Assembly (NCBI RefSeq): GCF_020520285.1
Contig: NZ_CP084742.1
Coordinates: 4,588,001 to 4,652,000 of the forward strand
DNA from: Pseudomonas sp. L5B5
Lineage (GTDB): Bacteria > Pseudomonadota > Gammaproteobacteria > Pseudomonadales > Pseudomonadaceae
Reading direction: 5' to 3'
Length of the DNA: 64,000 bases
The position numbers and the translations under genes are program-made. The stretch's first letter is position 1. Each line of letters starts with the position of its first letter. The notes under the pieces were generated by a model. The model ran no database searches, was not told the origin of the DNA, and worked only from the letters and a program-made list of their open reading frames with translations. Below are positions 40,101-49,285 of the stretch, one piece after another.

Positions 40101-40108
40101 AGTCGGGA

Positions 40109-40732
40109 TCAGCGCTGGACGACCCGCAGGGTCTTCTGTTCCTTGGGCAGGACCCGCTTGGCAACCACGTAGTGATTGTCCCAGTAGGGTTTCTTCAGGG
40201 TATCGATGCTCACTGCCTTGCCGCGCCGAGGGGCGTGGATGAAGCGATCATTGCCCAGGTAGATGGCGACGTGGTTGACTTTGCGGCTCTTGATGTTGAA
40301 GAACAGCAGGTCGCCCGGCTTGAGGTCCTTGCGCTCGACCTTCTGCCCGTGGCCGCTGGCCATGGCGTTGGAGGTGCGCGGCAGGTCCACGGCGGCGACG
40401 TCATTGAAGGCGTACTTCACCAGGCCGCTGCAATCGAAACCCTTGCTTGGGCTGCTACCGCCCCAGCGATAAGGTGTACCGAGGGCATTGACGGCGCGAC
40501 TGAGTACATTGCTGCTCTGCTTGGCACCCATCTGGGGCACCAGCTTGCTGTCGACCTTGGCCAGCTGGGTGGAATGCTTGATTGAAGTCTTGTGCTTGGC
40601 AGCGACCGTCGAAACGTGGGATTTCGGGGTGTAGCCGTTGACGTTGGGAAGTCGTTGCTCACGGTTGGTGGCGTGGGCGGCCAGTGGCATTAATAGGCAA
40701 ATGGTTAGCCATGTCTTGAAAAATGGACGCAT
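40109..40732 (-). CDS. NlpC/P60-family (C40) peptidoglycan endopeptidase
   Basis: 207 residues with a signal peptide (TWLTICLLMPLAAHA, cleavage near 22) and a basic, low-complexity spacer. The catalytic domain begins LGTPYRWGGSSPSKGFDCSGLVKYAF with the nucleophile Cys; the His is in NHVAIYLGNDRFIHAPRRG. It should cleave stem peptides in the periplasm. Divergent from the TM2 gene. Confidence 0.93.
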   Translation of the reverse strand: MRPFFKTWLTICLLMPLAAHATNREQRLPNVNGYTPKSHVSTVAAKHKTSIKHSTQLAKVDSKLVPQMGAKQSSNVLSRAVNALGTPYRWGGSSPSKGFDCSGLVKYAFNDVAAVDLPRTSNAMASGHGQKVERKDLKPGDLLFFNIKSRKVNHVAIYLGNDRFIHAPRRGKAVSIDTLKKPYWDNHYVVAKRVLPKEQKTLRVVQR

Positions 40733-40982
40733 TAGGCAAGGCTCTTATTGGTTAGCGCGCAACTTTATAACAGCTTTCAGGTCATTTCCGAGGCCGTTTG
40801 TCGATTCAACCTTGAGGTCAACTTCGGCAAAGAGGCGGCAACTTGACGCAGAAAACCGTCAGAAGTCAGGCAATACAAGGCTTTGACGGACGACAAGGTA
40901 GCACCGACCGTATGTCGAGTGCCTGTAAAAAAGTCACAAAGTTTTTGAGAAAATTTATCTATCACCCGCCAAGAGGCACTTA

Positions 40983-41402
40983 ATGAACACCTATCGTCAG
41001 GACGCATCCACCCAGGACACCCACAGCAAGGTGATCGGTTACCTGTTGTGGATTTTCGGTTTTACCGGTGCCCACCGCTTCTATTACGGCAAGCCGGTGA
41101 CCGGGACCCTCTGGTTCTTCACCTTCGGCCTGCTGGGTATCGGTTGGCTGATCGACTTGTTCCTGATCCCGGCCATGGACCGCGAAGCGGACCTGCGGTT
41201 TACCTCGGGGCCGATTGAATACAGCGTGGCCTGGATCCTGCTGACCTTCCTCGGGGTATTGGGCGTACACCGCATGTACCAGGGCAAATGGCTGAGCGGG
41301 GTGATCTACCTGTTCACCGGCGGCTTGTTCTTCCTTGGGGTGCTGTACGACTTCTGGACACTGAACGACCAGGTCTCCCTGGAAAACGCCAAGCGCCGTT
41401 GA
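40983..41402 (+). CDS. TM2-domain membrane protein with duplicated motif
   Basis: 139 residues with four membrane helices. The TM2 motif appears twice: WIFGFTGAHRFYYGKPVTGTLWF near residue 24 and LGVLGVHRMYQGKWLSGVIYLF near residue 82, so the protein is an internal duplication of the two-helix TM2 unit. The role of bacterial TM2 proteins is unknown. A single gene between divergent and convergent neighbours. Confidence 0.85.
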   Translation: MNTYRQDASTQDTHSKVIGYLLWIFGFTGAHRFYYGKPVTGTLWFFTFGLLGIGWLIDLFLIPAMDREADLRFTSGPIEYSVAWILLTFLGVLGVHRMYQGKWLSGVIYLFTGGLFFLGVLYDFWTLNDQVSLENAKRR

Positions 41403-41433
41403 TCCCGTCATCGGCGCCGGCGGTGATGGCTCA

Positions 41434-41509
41434 TGTAGCGGCTGTCGCGGCAGGCCAGCAGCAGGAGCGGCGGCCCCTTCGGAGCCGCTCGCAGCCTGCG
41501 GCAGCTACA
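41434..41509. repeat. REP-doublet (REPIN)-like element
   Basis: The ends TGTAGCGGCTGTCGCGGCAG (left) and TGTAGCTGCCGCAGGCTGCG (right, minus strand) are imperfect inverted copies with a GC hairpin between (GGAGCGG / CCGCTCG). It lies between the convergent TM2 and pyrC' genes, the normal place for Pseudomonas REPs, and may also act in termination. Confidence 0.65.
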
Positions 41510-41516
41510 GGATCAA

Positions 41517-42788
41517 TCAGCCCTGGTGGCTGATATGCCCGTCCACCAGGGTGTAGCGCACTGCGCCGGGCAGGCTGTGGCCGAGGAACGGACAGTTCTC
41601 GCCACGGGACAACCACCGCTCGCCGGCCACGGTGGAGCTGGCCGGGTCGAACAGCACCAGGTCCGCTGCACCGCCCACGGCCAGCTTGCCGGCTGGCAGG
41701 CGCAAGGCATCTGCCGGGCCGGCGCTCAGGCGCGCCATCAGGGTCGGCAGGTCCAGGAGGCCGTCCTGCACCAGGGTCAGGGCCAGCGGCAGCAACAGTT
41801 CGACGCTGCTGATCCCCGGCTCGGTCGCGCCGAACGGTGCCAGCTTGGCGTCGCGTTCATGGGGCTGGTGATGGCTGGCAATCGCCTGTACTACGCCGGA
41901 CTTCACCGCAGCACGCAGGGCGTCCCGATCGGCTCGTGAGCGCAGGGGCGGCTGTACGTGGTACAGGCTGGAGAAGTCGATCAGCGCTTCGTCGGTCAGG
42001 ATCAGCTGATACAGCGCCACATCGGCTGTAACCTGCAGGCCACGGGCCTGGGCCTGGGCGATCAGCTCCACTCCCCGGGCGCTGGTCAGCTGGCTGAAGT
42101 GCGCCCGTACGCCGCTTTGCTCCACCAGCAGCAGGTCGCGGGCCAGGGCCACGGTCTCCGCGCTTTCGGGGATGCCCGGCAGGCCGAGGAAACTGGCGGT
42201 GGCGCCTTCATGGGCCAGGCCGCCTTCGGCCAGGTCGCGGTCCTGGGAGTTGAAGATCACCGTCAGGTCGAACGTGGCGGCGTATTCCAGGGCACGGCAC
42301 AGGGTACGGGTGCTGCGAAAACCCTCCAGGCCGTTGCCGAAGGCCACGCAACCGGCATCGCGCAGGGCGATCAGCTCGGCCAGTTGTTCGCCTTCCAGGC
42401 CCTTGCTCAAGGCGCCAATCGGGAACACCTTGCTGTTGCCGGCCTCCCGGGCGCGGTCGAGGATCAGTTCGGCCACCGCCGAGGTGTCCAGCACCGGCTT
42501 GGTGCGAGGAGGGCAGCACAGGCTGGTGACGCCGCCGGCGGCAGCGGCACGGGTTTCGCTGGCGATGCTGCCCTTGCGGCTGTAGCCCGGCTCGCGCAGG
42601 GCGACGTTCAGGTCCACCAGGCCGGGGGCGGCCACCATGCCCTTGCCGTCGATCACGGTGACGGCGTTGAAACCGGTCGGGGCGCCGCCGATGGCGGCGA
42701 TCTTGCCGGCGTCCAGGTGCAGGTCGGTAACTTGATCCAGGCCGCTGCTTGGATCGATGACGCGGGCGCCGAGAATGCTGAGCTTCAC
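41517..42788 (-). CDS. pyrC': Dihydroorotase-like subunit PyrC' (inactive homologue)
   Basis: 423 residues of the amidohydrolase fold. The usual zinc-binding DxHVHLRxPG is replaced by [11 protein letters not shown], so both His ligands are lost and the protein should not have dihydroorotase activity. In pseudomonads this homologue is a structural subunit needed for the PyrB dodecamer. The start overlaps the pyrB stop by 4 bases, so the two subunits are translationally coupled. Confidence 0.93.
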   Translation of the reverse strand: MKLSILGARVIDPSSGLDQVTDLHLDAGKIAAIGGAPTGFNAVTVIDGKGMVAAPGLVDLNVALREPGYSRKGSIASETRAAAAGGVTSLCCPPRTKPVLDTSAVAELILDRAREAGNSKVFPIGALSKGLEGEQLAELIALRDAGCVAFGNGLEGFRSTRTLCRALEYAATFDLTVIFNSQDRDLAEGGLAHEGATASFLGLPGIPESAETVALARDLLLVEQSGVRAHFSQLTSARGVELIAQAQARGLQVTADVALYQLILTDEALIDFSSLYHVQPPLRSRADRDALRAAVKSGVVQAIASHHQPHERDAKLAPFGATEPGISSVELLLPLALTLVQDGLLDLPTLMARLSAGPADALRLPAGKLAVGGAADLVLFDPASSTVAGERWLSRGENCPFLGHSLPGAVRYTLVDGHISHQG

Positions 42789-43789
42789 TGGGCGTTCTCC
42801 TGCTCGAATTGTCGCTGGGCGGTCTGCCCGCTCATGGCCATGGACAGTACGGCCATGCGTACTGCGATGCCGTAGGTCACCTGGTTGAGGATCACCGAAT
42901 GTGGACCGTCGGCCACCGCCGACTCGATTTCCACACCGCGATTGATCGGCCCTGGGTGCATGACGATGGCGTCGGGCTTGGCACCCGCCAGGCGCGTGGT
43001 GGTCAGGCCGAACAGGCGGTAGAACTCGCCCTCGCTGGGTAGCAGGCCGCCCTGCATGCGCTCGCGCTGCAGGCGCAGCATGATCACTACGTCCACGTCC
43101 TTGAGGCCCTCGGCCATGTCGGTGTAGACCTTGACCCCGTACTGCTCGATACCGATGGGCAGCAGCGTCTTGGGCGCGATCACGCGGATGTCCGGGCAGC
43201 CGAGGGTTTTCAGCGCCAGCATGTTCGAGCGCGCGACCCGCGAGTGCAGGATGTCGCCGACGATGGCCACCGAGAGGTTCTCGAAGCTGCCCTTGTGCCG
43301 GCGGATGGTCAGCATGTCGAGCATGCCCTGGGTCGGGTGAGCGTGGCGGCCGTCGCCGCCGTTGATGATCGCCACCTGGGGGCAGACATGTTCGGCGATG
43401 AAGTGCGCGGCGCCGGAGTCGCCATGGCGTACCACGAACATGTCGGCAGCCATGGCTTCAAGGTTGCGCAGGGTGTCGAGCAGGGTCTCGCCCTTGCTCG
43501 CCGAGGACGTCGATACGTTCAGGGTGATCACGTCAGCCGACAGTCGCTGGGCGGCCAGTTCGAAGGTGGTGCGGGTGCGGGTGGAGTTCTCGAAGAACAC
43601 GTTGCACACGGTCTTGCCGCGCAGCAGGGGGACTTTCTTCACTGCCCGGGCGCCGACTTCGAGGAAGGAGTCGGCGGTGTCGAGGATTTCCGTCAGCAGT
43701 TCGCGGTTCAGGCCGTCGAGGGAGAGGAAGTGGCGCAGCTGGCCCTGATCGTTGAGCTGCAGCGGGCGCTTGGCGTCTAGAGGCGTCAT
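42785..43789 (-). CDS. pyrB: Aspartate carbamoyltransferase catalytic subunit
   Basis: 334 residues. The carbamoyl-phosphate loop is [19 protein letters not shown], and the 80s-type loop [22 protein letters not shown] and [11 protein letters not shown] follow. The N-terminal extension (about 15 residues before the fold) is typical of the Pseudomonas enzyme, which is held together by PyrC'. Between pyrR (27 bases upstream) and pyrC' in one operon. Confidence 0.97.
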   Translation of the reverse strand: MTPLDAKRPLQLNDQGQLRHFLSLDGLNRELLTEILDTADSFLEVGARAVKKVPLLRGKTVCNVFFENSTRTRTTFELAAQRLSADVITLNVSTSSASKGETLLDTLRNLEAMAADMFVVRHGDSGAAHFIAEHVCPQVAIINGGDGRHAHPTQGMLDMLTIRRHKGSFENLSVAIVGDILHSRVARSNMLALKTLGCPDIRVIAPKTLLPIGIEQYGVKVYTDMAEGLKDVDVVIMLRLQRERMQGGLLPSEGEFYRLFGLTTTRLAGAKPDAIVMHPGPINRGVEIESAVADGPHSVILNQVTYGIAVRMAVLSMAMSGQTAQRQFEQENAQ

Positions 43790-43816
43790 CGCAATGGACT
43801 CTTTAAAAGGGCGGGT

Positions 43817-44323
43817 TTAGGGGGCGACGTCTTGGAGCTCGAGTTGAAGCGGCGCAGGACCGGACAATTTTACTCGCTCATGGGTCGCCAGCGACAGGGT
43901 CGCGCCCACCACGTTCGGCCGGATCGGCAGCTCGGCGGCGTTCAGGTCCAGCAGGCAGACCAGGGTCACGCTGGCCGGGCGGCCATAGTCGAACAGCTCG
44001 TTGAGGGCGGCGCGGATCGTCCGGCCGCTCATCAGCACGTCGTCGACCAGTACCAGGTGCTGGCCTTCGATCTCGAACGGCAGTTCGGAGGGGCGTACTT
44101 GCGGGTGCAGGCCGTTCTGGCTGAAGTCGTCGCGATAGAAGGAGACGTCCAGGGTGCCCAGGGGGGCATCGCTGCCCAGGGCTTCCAGCAGGGCCTGGGC
44201 CACCCACACGCCACCGGTGCGGATACCGATGAAGCGTGGTTCGCTGATGGTGCGCTGGACCAGGTGGGCTTTGAGATCGATGGCCATCTGGCTGATCAGG
44301 GCGACGGGATTGGGCAGGCTCAT
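43817..44323 (-). CDS. pyrR: Bifunctional pyr operon regulator / uracil phosphoribosyltransferase PyrR
   Basis: 168 residues. The type I PRTase fold shows [12 protein letters not shown] and the PRPP loop [25 protein letters not shown]. In Pseudomonas, PyrR heads the pyrRBC' operon and has a regulatory role in response to pyrimidine nucleotides. I could not see a Bacillus-type attenuator between pyrR and pyrB, only 27 bases apart. Confidence 0.95.
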   Translation of the reverse strand: MSLPNPVALISQMAIDLKAHLVQRTISEPRFIGIRTGGVWVAQALLEALGSDAPLGTLDVSFYRDDFSQNGLHPQVRPSELPFEIEGQHLVLVDDVLMSGRTIRAALNELFDYGRPASVTLVCLLDLNAAELPIRPNVVGATLSLATHERVKLSGPAPLQLELQDVAP

Positions 44324-44378
44324 GGTGGCTCCTTCGTGGGCTCGCGCCTGACTGCCGGGCAGTTGGGCGCGGGGACTT

Positions 44379-44508
44379 AGAACCTGCTCGCGATCTGCTG
44401 CGCTTGGCGCTGGAAATGGCTTCGAATGCTCATTTAGGTGCCTAAACTGCGCTTTCTTGGCGATGTCTGCCTTGCCTGGGCGTCGCTCGCTGGATCGTGA
44501 ACAGGTTC
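44379..44508. mobile_element. MITE-like element with terminal inverted repeats
   Basis: About 130 bases between pyrR and ruvX. The left end AGAACCTGCTCGCGATC and the right end on the minus strand AGAACCTGTTCACGATC match at 15 of 17 bases. A central perfect palindrome TTTAGG-TG-CCTAAA lies at 44432-44445. There is no reading frame of note. This layout fits a non-autonomous inverted-repeat element of the Pseudomonas fluorescens group. Confidence 0.65.
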
Positions 44509-44572
44509 TTGCGGCTGGTGTTGGGCCAGGAGACGCGCAGCTGCGGGCCGCGCGTCTTCGGGATCGTGATCT

Positions 44573-45010
44573 CTAGGTATTGAGCAGCGTGGCATTCTCG
44601 TCGAGCCAGCCCTGCAGCAGGAGGGCAGCGGCGATGGCGTCCACCGGATTGTCCCGATAGCTGCCTTTCTGTCCGCCCCGGGCCAGGCGCTCGCCCTTGG
44701 CCTCGAAGGTGGTCAGGCGCTCATCGTGGGTATAGAAGGGCACATTGAAGCGGCCATTCAGGCGCCGGGCGAACTTCTCGGCACGCAGGCACATCTCGCT
44801 GGGCGTGCCGTCCATGTTCAGTGGCAGGCCCACCACGACCGCATCGGGCTGCCATTCCTTGAACAGGGCTTCGACCTGGCTCCAGTCCGGTACGCCATTC
44901 TGCGCCCTCAGGGTGCACAGCTCCCGGGCCTGGCCGGTGATGGCCTGGCCCACGGCAACGCCGATCTGCCGGGTGCCGTAGTCGAAGCCGAGGATCAGTC
45001 GCAAGGCCAT
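44573..45010 (-). CDS. ruvX: RuvX/YqgF Holliday-junction resolvase-like protein
   Basis: 145 residues. RNase H-like fold with the first catalytic Asp in LILGFDYGTRQIGVAVG, VVVGLPLNMDGTPSEM and the later acidic block YTHDERLTTFEA, ending with NPVDAIAAALLLQGWL. The family acts as a putative resolvase or in 16S rRNA 5' processing. Its start overlaps the algH stop by one base. Confidence 0.94.
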   Translation of the reverse strand: MALRLILGFDYGTRQIGVAVGQAITGQARELCTLRAQNGVPDWSQVEALFKEWQPDAVVVGLPLNMDGTPSEMCLRAEKFARRLNGRFNVPFYTHDERLTTFEAKGERLARGGQKGSYRDNPVDAIAAALLLQGWLDENATLLNT

Positions 45011-45579
45011 CAGGCGTGACCCGCCTGGCTGGTGAGCAGGCTGAGGTTGACGCCCAGGTGGCGGGCGGCCGCTTCCAGGCGCAGTTCGCTGCTGGTGTTG
45101 AACAGGATGTCGGCGTCGAAGGGGCAGGTCAGCCAGGCGTTGTCCGCCAGCTCGGCTTCCAGTTGCCCGGCTTCCCAGCCGGCATAACCCAGGGCGATCA
45201 GGCTCTTGGCCGGCCCCGAGCCATCGGCGATGGCGAACAGCACGTCCTGGGAGGTGGACAGCGACAAGCCCTCGAGTTCCACCGTGGCCTGGTAAACCGG
45301 GCCGCTGGGGTGCAGGACGAAGCCGCGGTCGGTCTGTACCGGACCGCCGCTGAAGACCGGCACATGCTGGCACAGCAGTGGTGGCTCCTCGTCGGGGCGC
45401 AGTTGCTCCAGGATATCGGCGAGGTTCAGGTCCTGCGGGCGGTTGACCACCAGCCCCATGGCACCACTGGCGTTGTGCTCGACGATGTAGGTCAAGGTCT
45501 GGGCAAAGTTCGGGTCGGCCATGTGCGGCATGGCGATCAGGAAGTGATGCTTGAGGTAGCTGGGGCTGACATTTTTCAT
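45010..45579 (-). CDS. algH: YqgE/AlgH family protein
   Basis: 189 residues. LKHHFLIAMPHMADPNFAQTLTYIVEHNASGAMGLVVNRP is the DUF179 signature. In P. aeruginosa the orthologue AlgH affects alginate production; its biochemistry is unsettled. MKNVSPSYLKHHFLIA is the family start, so an in-frame ATG 36 bases upstream is not used. Coupled to ruvX. Confidence 0.94.
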   Translation of the reverse strand: MKNVSPSYLKHHFLIAMPHMADPNFAQTLTYIVEHNASGAMGLVVNRPQDLNLADILEQLRPDEEPPLLCQHVPVFSGGPVQTDRGFVLHPSGPVYQATVELEGLSLSTSQDVLFAIADGSGPAKSLIALGYAGWEAGQLEAELADNAWLTCPFDADILFNTSSELRLEAAARHLGVNLSLLTSQAGHA

Positions 45580-45660
45580 GAGCGCTAGTGTGGCGGCGAC
45601 GGGCCCGGCTGACAAGCTGGCGATGCACCCGCCGCCCGGGTCACGGTGCCAGGCGGGTGG

Positions 45661-46560
45661 TCAGTTGCTGGACAGCTTGTCGCCCCGGGCGAATCGCCAG
45701 GTGCGGATGATTTCCAGGCGGTCGATGTCCGACAGGTCACCGGTGAAAGGCGCGAACGGCGCGGCCAGGCGCACGATACGCTGGGCGGCCTGGTCGAGCA
45801 GTGGCTGGCCGGAGGACTCCAGCACCAGCACTTCATACAGCGAGCCGTCGCGATTGATCGACACCATCAGCCGCAGGTTGCCGTAGATCTGCTTGCGCCG
45901 GGCCTCCTCGGGGTAGTTGAGGTTGCCGATGCGCTCGACCTTCTTGCGCCACTCGTCCTTGTACCAGGCACCCTTGTCGCGCATGGTCGAGGCCGCGCTC
46001 AGTCGGTGGATACGGGGGCGCTTGGCGTACAGCTGCTGTTCGTTGGCCAGCTCGGCCTCCAGGCTGGAGATCTCGCTGGACAGTTGCGAGCTGTCGAACG
46101 AAGGGGCGTCGGCCTTGGGCGTCGGCTCCTTCTTGACCTCTTCGCGCTGGGTCACGGTCTTTTTCGGTTTGGGCGCAGTGGTGGCCACCGCAGCCTTGGG
46201 TGCCACTTCCTTGACCTGCGGCTTGACCGATGGCGGTGGCACGACCTTTTTCACCGAATTGTCCTGGAACGGCGCTACTTCGGTGGTCTTGGGAATCGCC
46301 TTCTTGTCCAGGGTGCCGCTGCCTTGCTGGTTTTCCTGGGCCAGGAAGTCGGCCTTCTTCGGCTTGGTCTCGCTCTTGAAGGTGGCCAGGGTGATTTCCA
46401 GGGTCTTGCTGATCTGCTGGGGCTCGGCAAAGGAAAACCCCAGGCCCAGGATCAGTGCCAGGTGCAGGAGCGCCGCGAGGAACAGGGTGAATCCCAGGCG
46501 ATCGGCCGCGCGGACGCCACCGTGGGCCAGTTCGGGTGGCAGGTCGGACGGAAGGCTCAT
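45661..46560 (-). CDS. TonB-family energy transducer (TonB3-like)
   Basis: 299 residues. One N-terminal membrane anchor (LGFTLFLAALLHLALILGLGFSF) follows a short cytoplasmic part; the periplasmic spacer is Lys/Pro/Val-rich with a coiled region (SSQLSSEISSLEAELANEQQLYAKRP), and the C-terminal TonB domain is NLNYPEEARRKQIYGNLRLMVSINRDGSLYEVLVLESSG. No ExbB/ExbD genes adjoin it. In P. aeruginosa the TonB3 gene holds this same place between algH and gshB and is needed for normal twitching, which fits the Chp cluster that follows. Confidence 0.9.
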   Translation of the reverse strand: MSLPSDLPPELAHGGVRAADRLGFTLFLAALLHLALILGLGFSFAEPQQISKTLEITLATFKSETKPKKADFLAQENQQGSGTLDKKAIPKTTEVAPFQDNSVKKVVPPPSVKPQVKEVAPKAAVATTAPKPKKTVTQREEVKKEPTPKADAPSFDSSQLSSEISSLEAELANEQQLYAKRPRIHRLSAASTMRDKGAWYKDEWRKKVERIGNLNYPEEARRKQIYGNLRLMVSINRDGSLYEVLVLESSGQPLLDQAAQRIVRLAAPFAPFTGDLSDIDRLEIIRTWRFARGDKLSSN

Positions 46561-46689
46561 TGGCAGTTCGGCATCACAGCAGGCATTGCACAACCAACAT
46601 CACGGTTTCACAGGCGGCGCATGATAACGCAATGTTGGTTTCAAGCCGTAAGCCTCAATCTTCAAGCGACAGGCTGCATGTGATGTAGG

Positions 46690-47661
46690 TCAACTTTGCG
46701 GCTTGCTGGTTGCAGCTTGCAGCTTCTTGTCGATGGCATCCATGAGCATGGCGCCGATGTTGGTGCCGAAGGCGTTGTCGATTTCGCGGATGCAGGTCGG
46801 GCTGGTGACGTTGATTTCCGTCAGGTGCTCGCCGATCACGTCGAGGCCGACGAACAGCAGGCCCTTGGCCCTCAGGGTCGGGCCGACCTGGGCGGCGATC
46901 CAGCGATCCTTGTCGCTCAGTGGCCGGGCCTCGCCACGCCCTCCGGCTGCCAGGTTGCCACGGGTCTCGCCAGCAGCGGGAATGCGCGCCAGGCAGTAGG
47001 GTACCGGCTCGCCGTCGATCATCAGGATGCGTTTGTCGCCGTCCTTGATTGCCGGCAGGTAGGCCTGGGCCATGATCTGCTGGCTGCCCAGCACGGTGAG
47101 GGTTTCGAGGATCACCGACAGGTTCGGATCGCCCGCCCGATGGCGGAAGATCGAGGTGCCGCCCATGCCGTCCAGCGGCTTGAGGATCACGTCACCGTGT
47201 TCGGCGGCGAACTCGCGCAGCACATCGGCGCGGCGGCTGACCACGGTGGGTGGCGTGCACTGCGGGAACAGCGTGGCGAACAGCTTTTCATTGCAGTCGC
47301 GCAGGCTCTGGGGCTTGTTGACCACCAGCACGCCGGCGTTCTCGGCCTGCTCCAGCAGGTAGGTGGAGTAGACGAACTCCATGTCGAAGGGCGGGTCCTT
47401 GCGCATCAGGATCACGTCCAGGTCGCTCAGCGGGCTGTCGATCTCGTCCCCCAGCTCGAACCACTTCTGCGGGTCGGCGAAGACCTGCAGCGCACGCATG
47501 CGGGCCCGAGCCACGCCAGCGCCCTGGTAGAGGTCGCGCTGCTCCATATAGAAGAGGCTCCAGCCACGCTCCTGGGCGGCCAGCAGCATGGCCAGCGAGC
47601 TATCCTTTTTGTAGGAGATGCTGGCGATAGGGTCCATGACAATCCCGACGCGAACGCTCAT
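46690..47661 (-). CDS. gshB: Glutathione synthetase
   Basis: 323 residues, ATP-grasp fold. VRVGIVMDPIASISYKKDSSLAMLLAAQ is the N-terminus, DVILMRKDPPFDMEFVYSTYLLE and LKPLDGMGGTSIFRH the ATP/Mg-binding parts, and EINVTSPTCIREID the C-terminal ligand site. It joins gamma-glutamylcysteine and glycine. The ATG at 47661 is the family start. Divergent from pilG. Confidence 0.96.
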   Translation of the reverse strand: MSVRVGIVMDPIASISYKKDSSLAMLLAAQERGWSLFYMEQRDLYQGAGVARARMRALQVFADPQKWFELGDEIDSPLSDLDVILMRKDPPFDMEFVYSTYLLEQAENAGVLVVNKPQSLRDCNEKLFATLFPQCTPPTVVSRRADVLREFAAEHGDVILKPLDGMGGTSIFRHRAGDPNLSVILETLTVLGSQQIMAQAYLPAIKDGDKRILMIDGEPVPYCLARIPAAGETRGNLAAGGRGEARPLSDKDRWIAAQVGPTLRAKGLLFVGLDVIGEHLTEINVTSPTCIREIDNAFGTNIGAMLMDAIDKKLQAATSKPQS

Positions 47662-47906
47662 GGGGTGGATTCCTTCAAATGATTGGGTGGGCGCAAGGCT
47701 AAGCAAGGCGAAAAAGTGGCGTCAGAGTGGCGCTGACAGAGACTTGGGTCAAGGAAAAACCACTGCCTGGCGTGCTCCATGGATTGCAGGGGGAGAGTGT
47801 GCTAAAAAGGCTCGCATGCCGGGCCGAGGCCTTGAAGTTCAAGGGTTCCGGGCGTTGGCAGCGGCATCCGATCCAATCGATTCGCTGGGGCGACGGTAGA
47901 GCAGAT

Positions 47907-48311
47907 ATGGAACAGCATTCCAACGCCTTGAAGGTGATGGTGATCGACGACTCGAAGACGATTCGCCGCACGGCCGAAATGCTGCTGAAGAACGTCGGTT
48001 GCGAGGTCATCACCGCAGTGGACGGTTTCGAGGCCCTGGCCAAGATCGTCGACCACCATCCCGGCATCATCTTCGTCGACATCATGATGCCGCGCCTCGA
48101 CGGTTATCAGACCTGTGCGCTGGTCAAGAACAACAGCGCGTTCAAGTCCACTCCCGTGATCATGCTGTCCTCCAAGGACGGGCTGTTCGACAAGGCCAAG
48201 GGCCGTATCGTCGGCTCCGACCAGTTTTTGACCAAACCCTTCAGCAAGGAAGAACTGCTGAGCGCGATCAAGGCCCATGTCCCGGACTTCGTCGCGCTTG
48301 CGCAACAGTAG
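47907..48311 (+). CDS. pilG: Twitching response regulator PilG
   Basis: 134 residues, a single receiver domain. VMVIDDSKTIRRTAEMLL supplies the acidic pocket, FVDIMMPRLDG the phospho-acceptor Asp and LTKPFSKEELL the conserved Lys. In P. aeruginosa PilG takes phosphate from ChpA and promotes pilus extension and cAMP signalling. First gene of the Chp operon; the start follows a region of 245 bases shared with divergent gshB. Confidence 0.95.
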   Translation: MEQHSNALKVMVIDDSKTIRRTAEMLLKNVGCEVITAVDGFEALAKIVDHHPGIIFVDIMMPRLDGYQTCALVKNNSAFKSTPVIMLSSKDGLFDKAKGRIVGSDQFLTKPFSKEELLSAIKAHVPDFVALAQQ

Positions 48312-48368
48312 ACACGCACAGCGATGCCCGGCCAGCGGGCCGCGCGCCTATACCGTATGGGGAAGACC

Positions 48369-48734
48369 ATGGCTCGTATCCTGATCGTCGATGATTCGCC
48401 GACCGAAATGTACAAACTCACCGGCATGCTGGAAAAGCACGGCCATGAAGTGCTCAAGGCCGAGAACGGCGCCGACGGTGTGGCCCTGGCCCGGGAAGAA
48501 AAACCCGATGCGGTGCTGATGGATATCGTCATGCCCGGACTCAATGGCTTCCAGGCCACTCGCCAGCTGACCAAGGACGCCGAGACCAGCCATATCCCGG
48601 TGATCATCATCACCACCAAGGATCAGGAAACCGACAAGGTCTGGGGCACCCGCCAGGGCGCCAGGGACTACCTGACCAAACCGGTGGAAGAAGAGACCCT
48701 GATCAAGACCCTGAACCACGTCCTGGCCGGCTGA
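48369..48734 (+). CDS. pilH: Twitching response regulator PilH
   Basis: 121 residues, a stand-alone receiver domain. ARILIVDDSPTEMYKLTGML, the acceptor Asp in AVLMDIVMPGLNG and the Lys in DYLTKPVEEETLI are all present. In P. aeruginosa PilH counteracts PilG, acting as phosphate sink or promoting retraction. 57 bases after pilG and 11 bases before pilI. Confidence 0.95.
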   Translation: MARILIVDDSPTEMYKLTGMLEKHGHEVLKAENGADGVALAREEKPDAVLMDIVMPGLNGFQATRQLTKDAETSHIPVIIITTKDQETDKVWGTRQGARDYLTKPVEEETLIKTLNHVLAG

Positions 48735-48745
48735 ACGCCCGCGCC

Positions 48746-49285
48746 ATGAGTGAATCCCGGACCGCCTTCGAACTGCTGCTGGAGATCGACCAGCGCTGTC
48801 GCGTGCTGGCTGCCGACCTGCCCTCACAGGAAACCCGCCAGCACAGCTGGAGCGGTATCGGTTTCCGCCTGGGCAGCCATTGGTATGTCGCGGCCATGGG
48901 CGAGGTCAGCGAGGTCCTGCATGAGCCGCGCTACACCCTGCTGCCGGGAGTCAAGCCCTGGGTCAGGGGCGTGGCCAACCTGCGCGGGCGGCTGCTGCCG
49001 ATCATGGACCTGTGCGCATTCCTTGGTCATGAGCTGTCGCCCCTGCGCAAGCAGCGCCGGGTACTGGTGGTGGAATACAAGGACCTGTTCGTCGGCCTGC
49101 TGGTGGATGAAGTGGCGGGCCTCAAGCATTTTGCCCAGGACACCCTGGAGCCCGGCCTCAGCGATTCTGCCGACGTCGCGATCAACCCCTACCTGCAGGG
49201 GCAGTTTCGCCGCGAGCAGATCTGGCAGGTCTTCAGCCCCCTTGCCCTGGCTCGCTCACCTCGCTTCCTGGAGGTGGCGGCGTGA
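48746..49285 (+). CDS. pilI: CheW-like coupling protein PilI
   Basis: 179 residues, a CheW domain. It contains GIGFRLGSHWYVAAMGEVSEVLHEPRYTLLPGVKPWVRGVANLRGRLLPIMDL, the standard CheW core that bridges chemoreceptor PilJ and kinase ChpA. Its stop (TGA) overlaps a GTG that opens a 45-codon frame leading to pilJ. Confidence 0.94.
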   Translation: MSESRTAFELLLEIDQRCRVLAADLPSQETRQHSWSGIGFRLGSHWYVAAMGEVSEVLHEPRYTLLPGVKPWVRGVANLRGRLLPIMDLCAFLGHELSPLRKQRRVLVVEYKDLFVGLLVDEVAGLKHFAQDTLEPGLSDSADVAINPYLQGQFRREQIWQVFSPLALARSPRFLEVAA

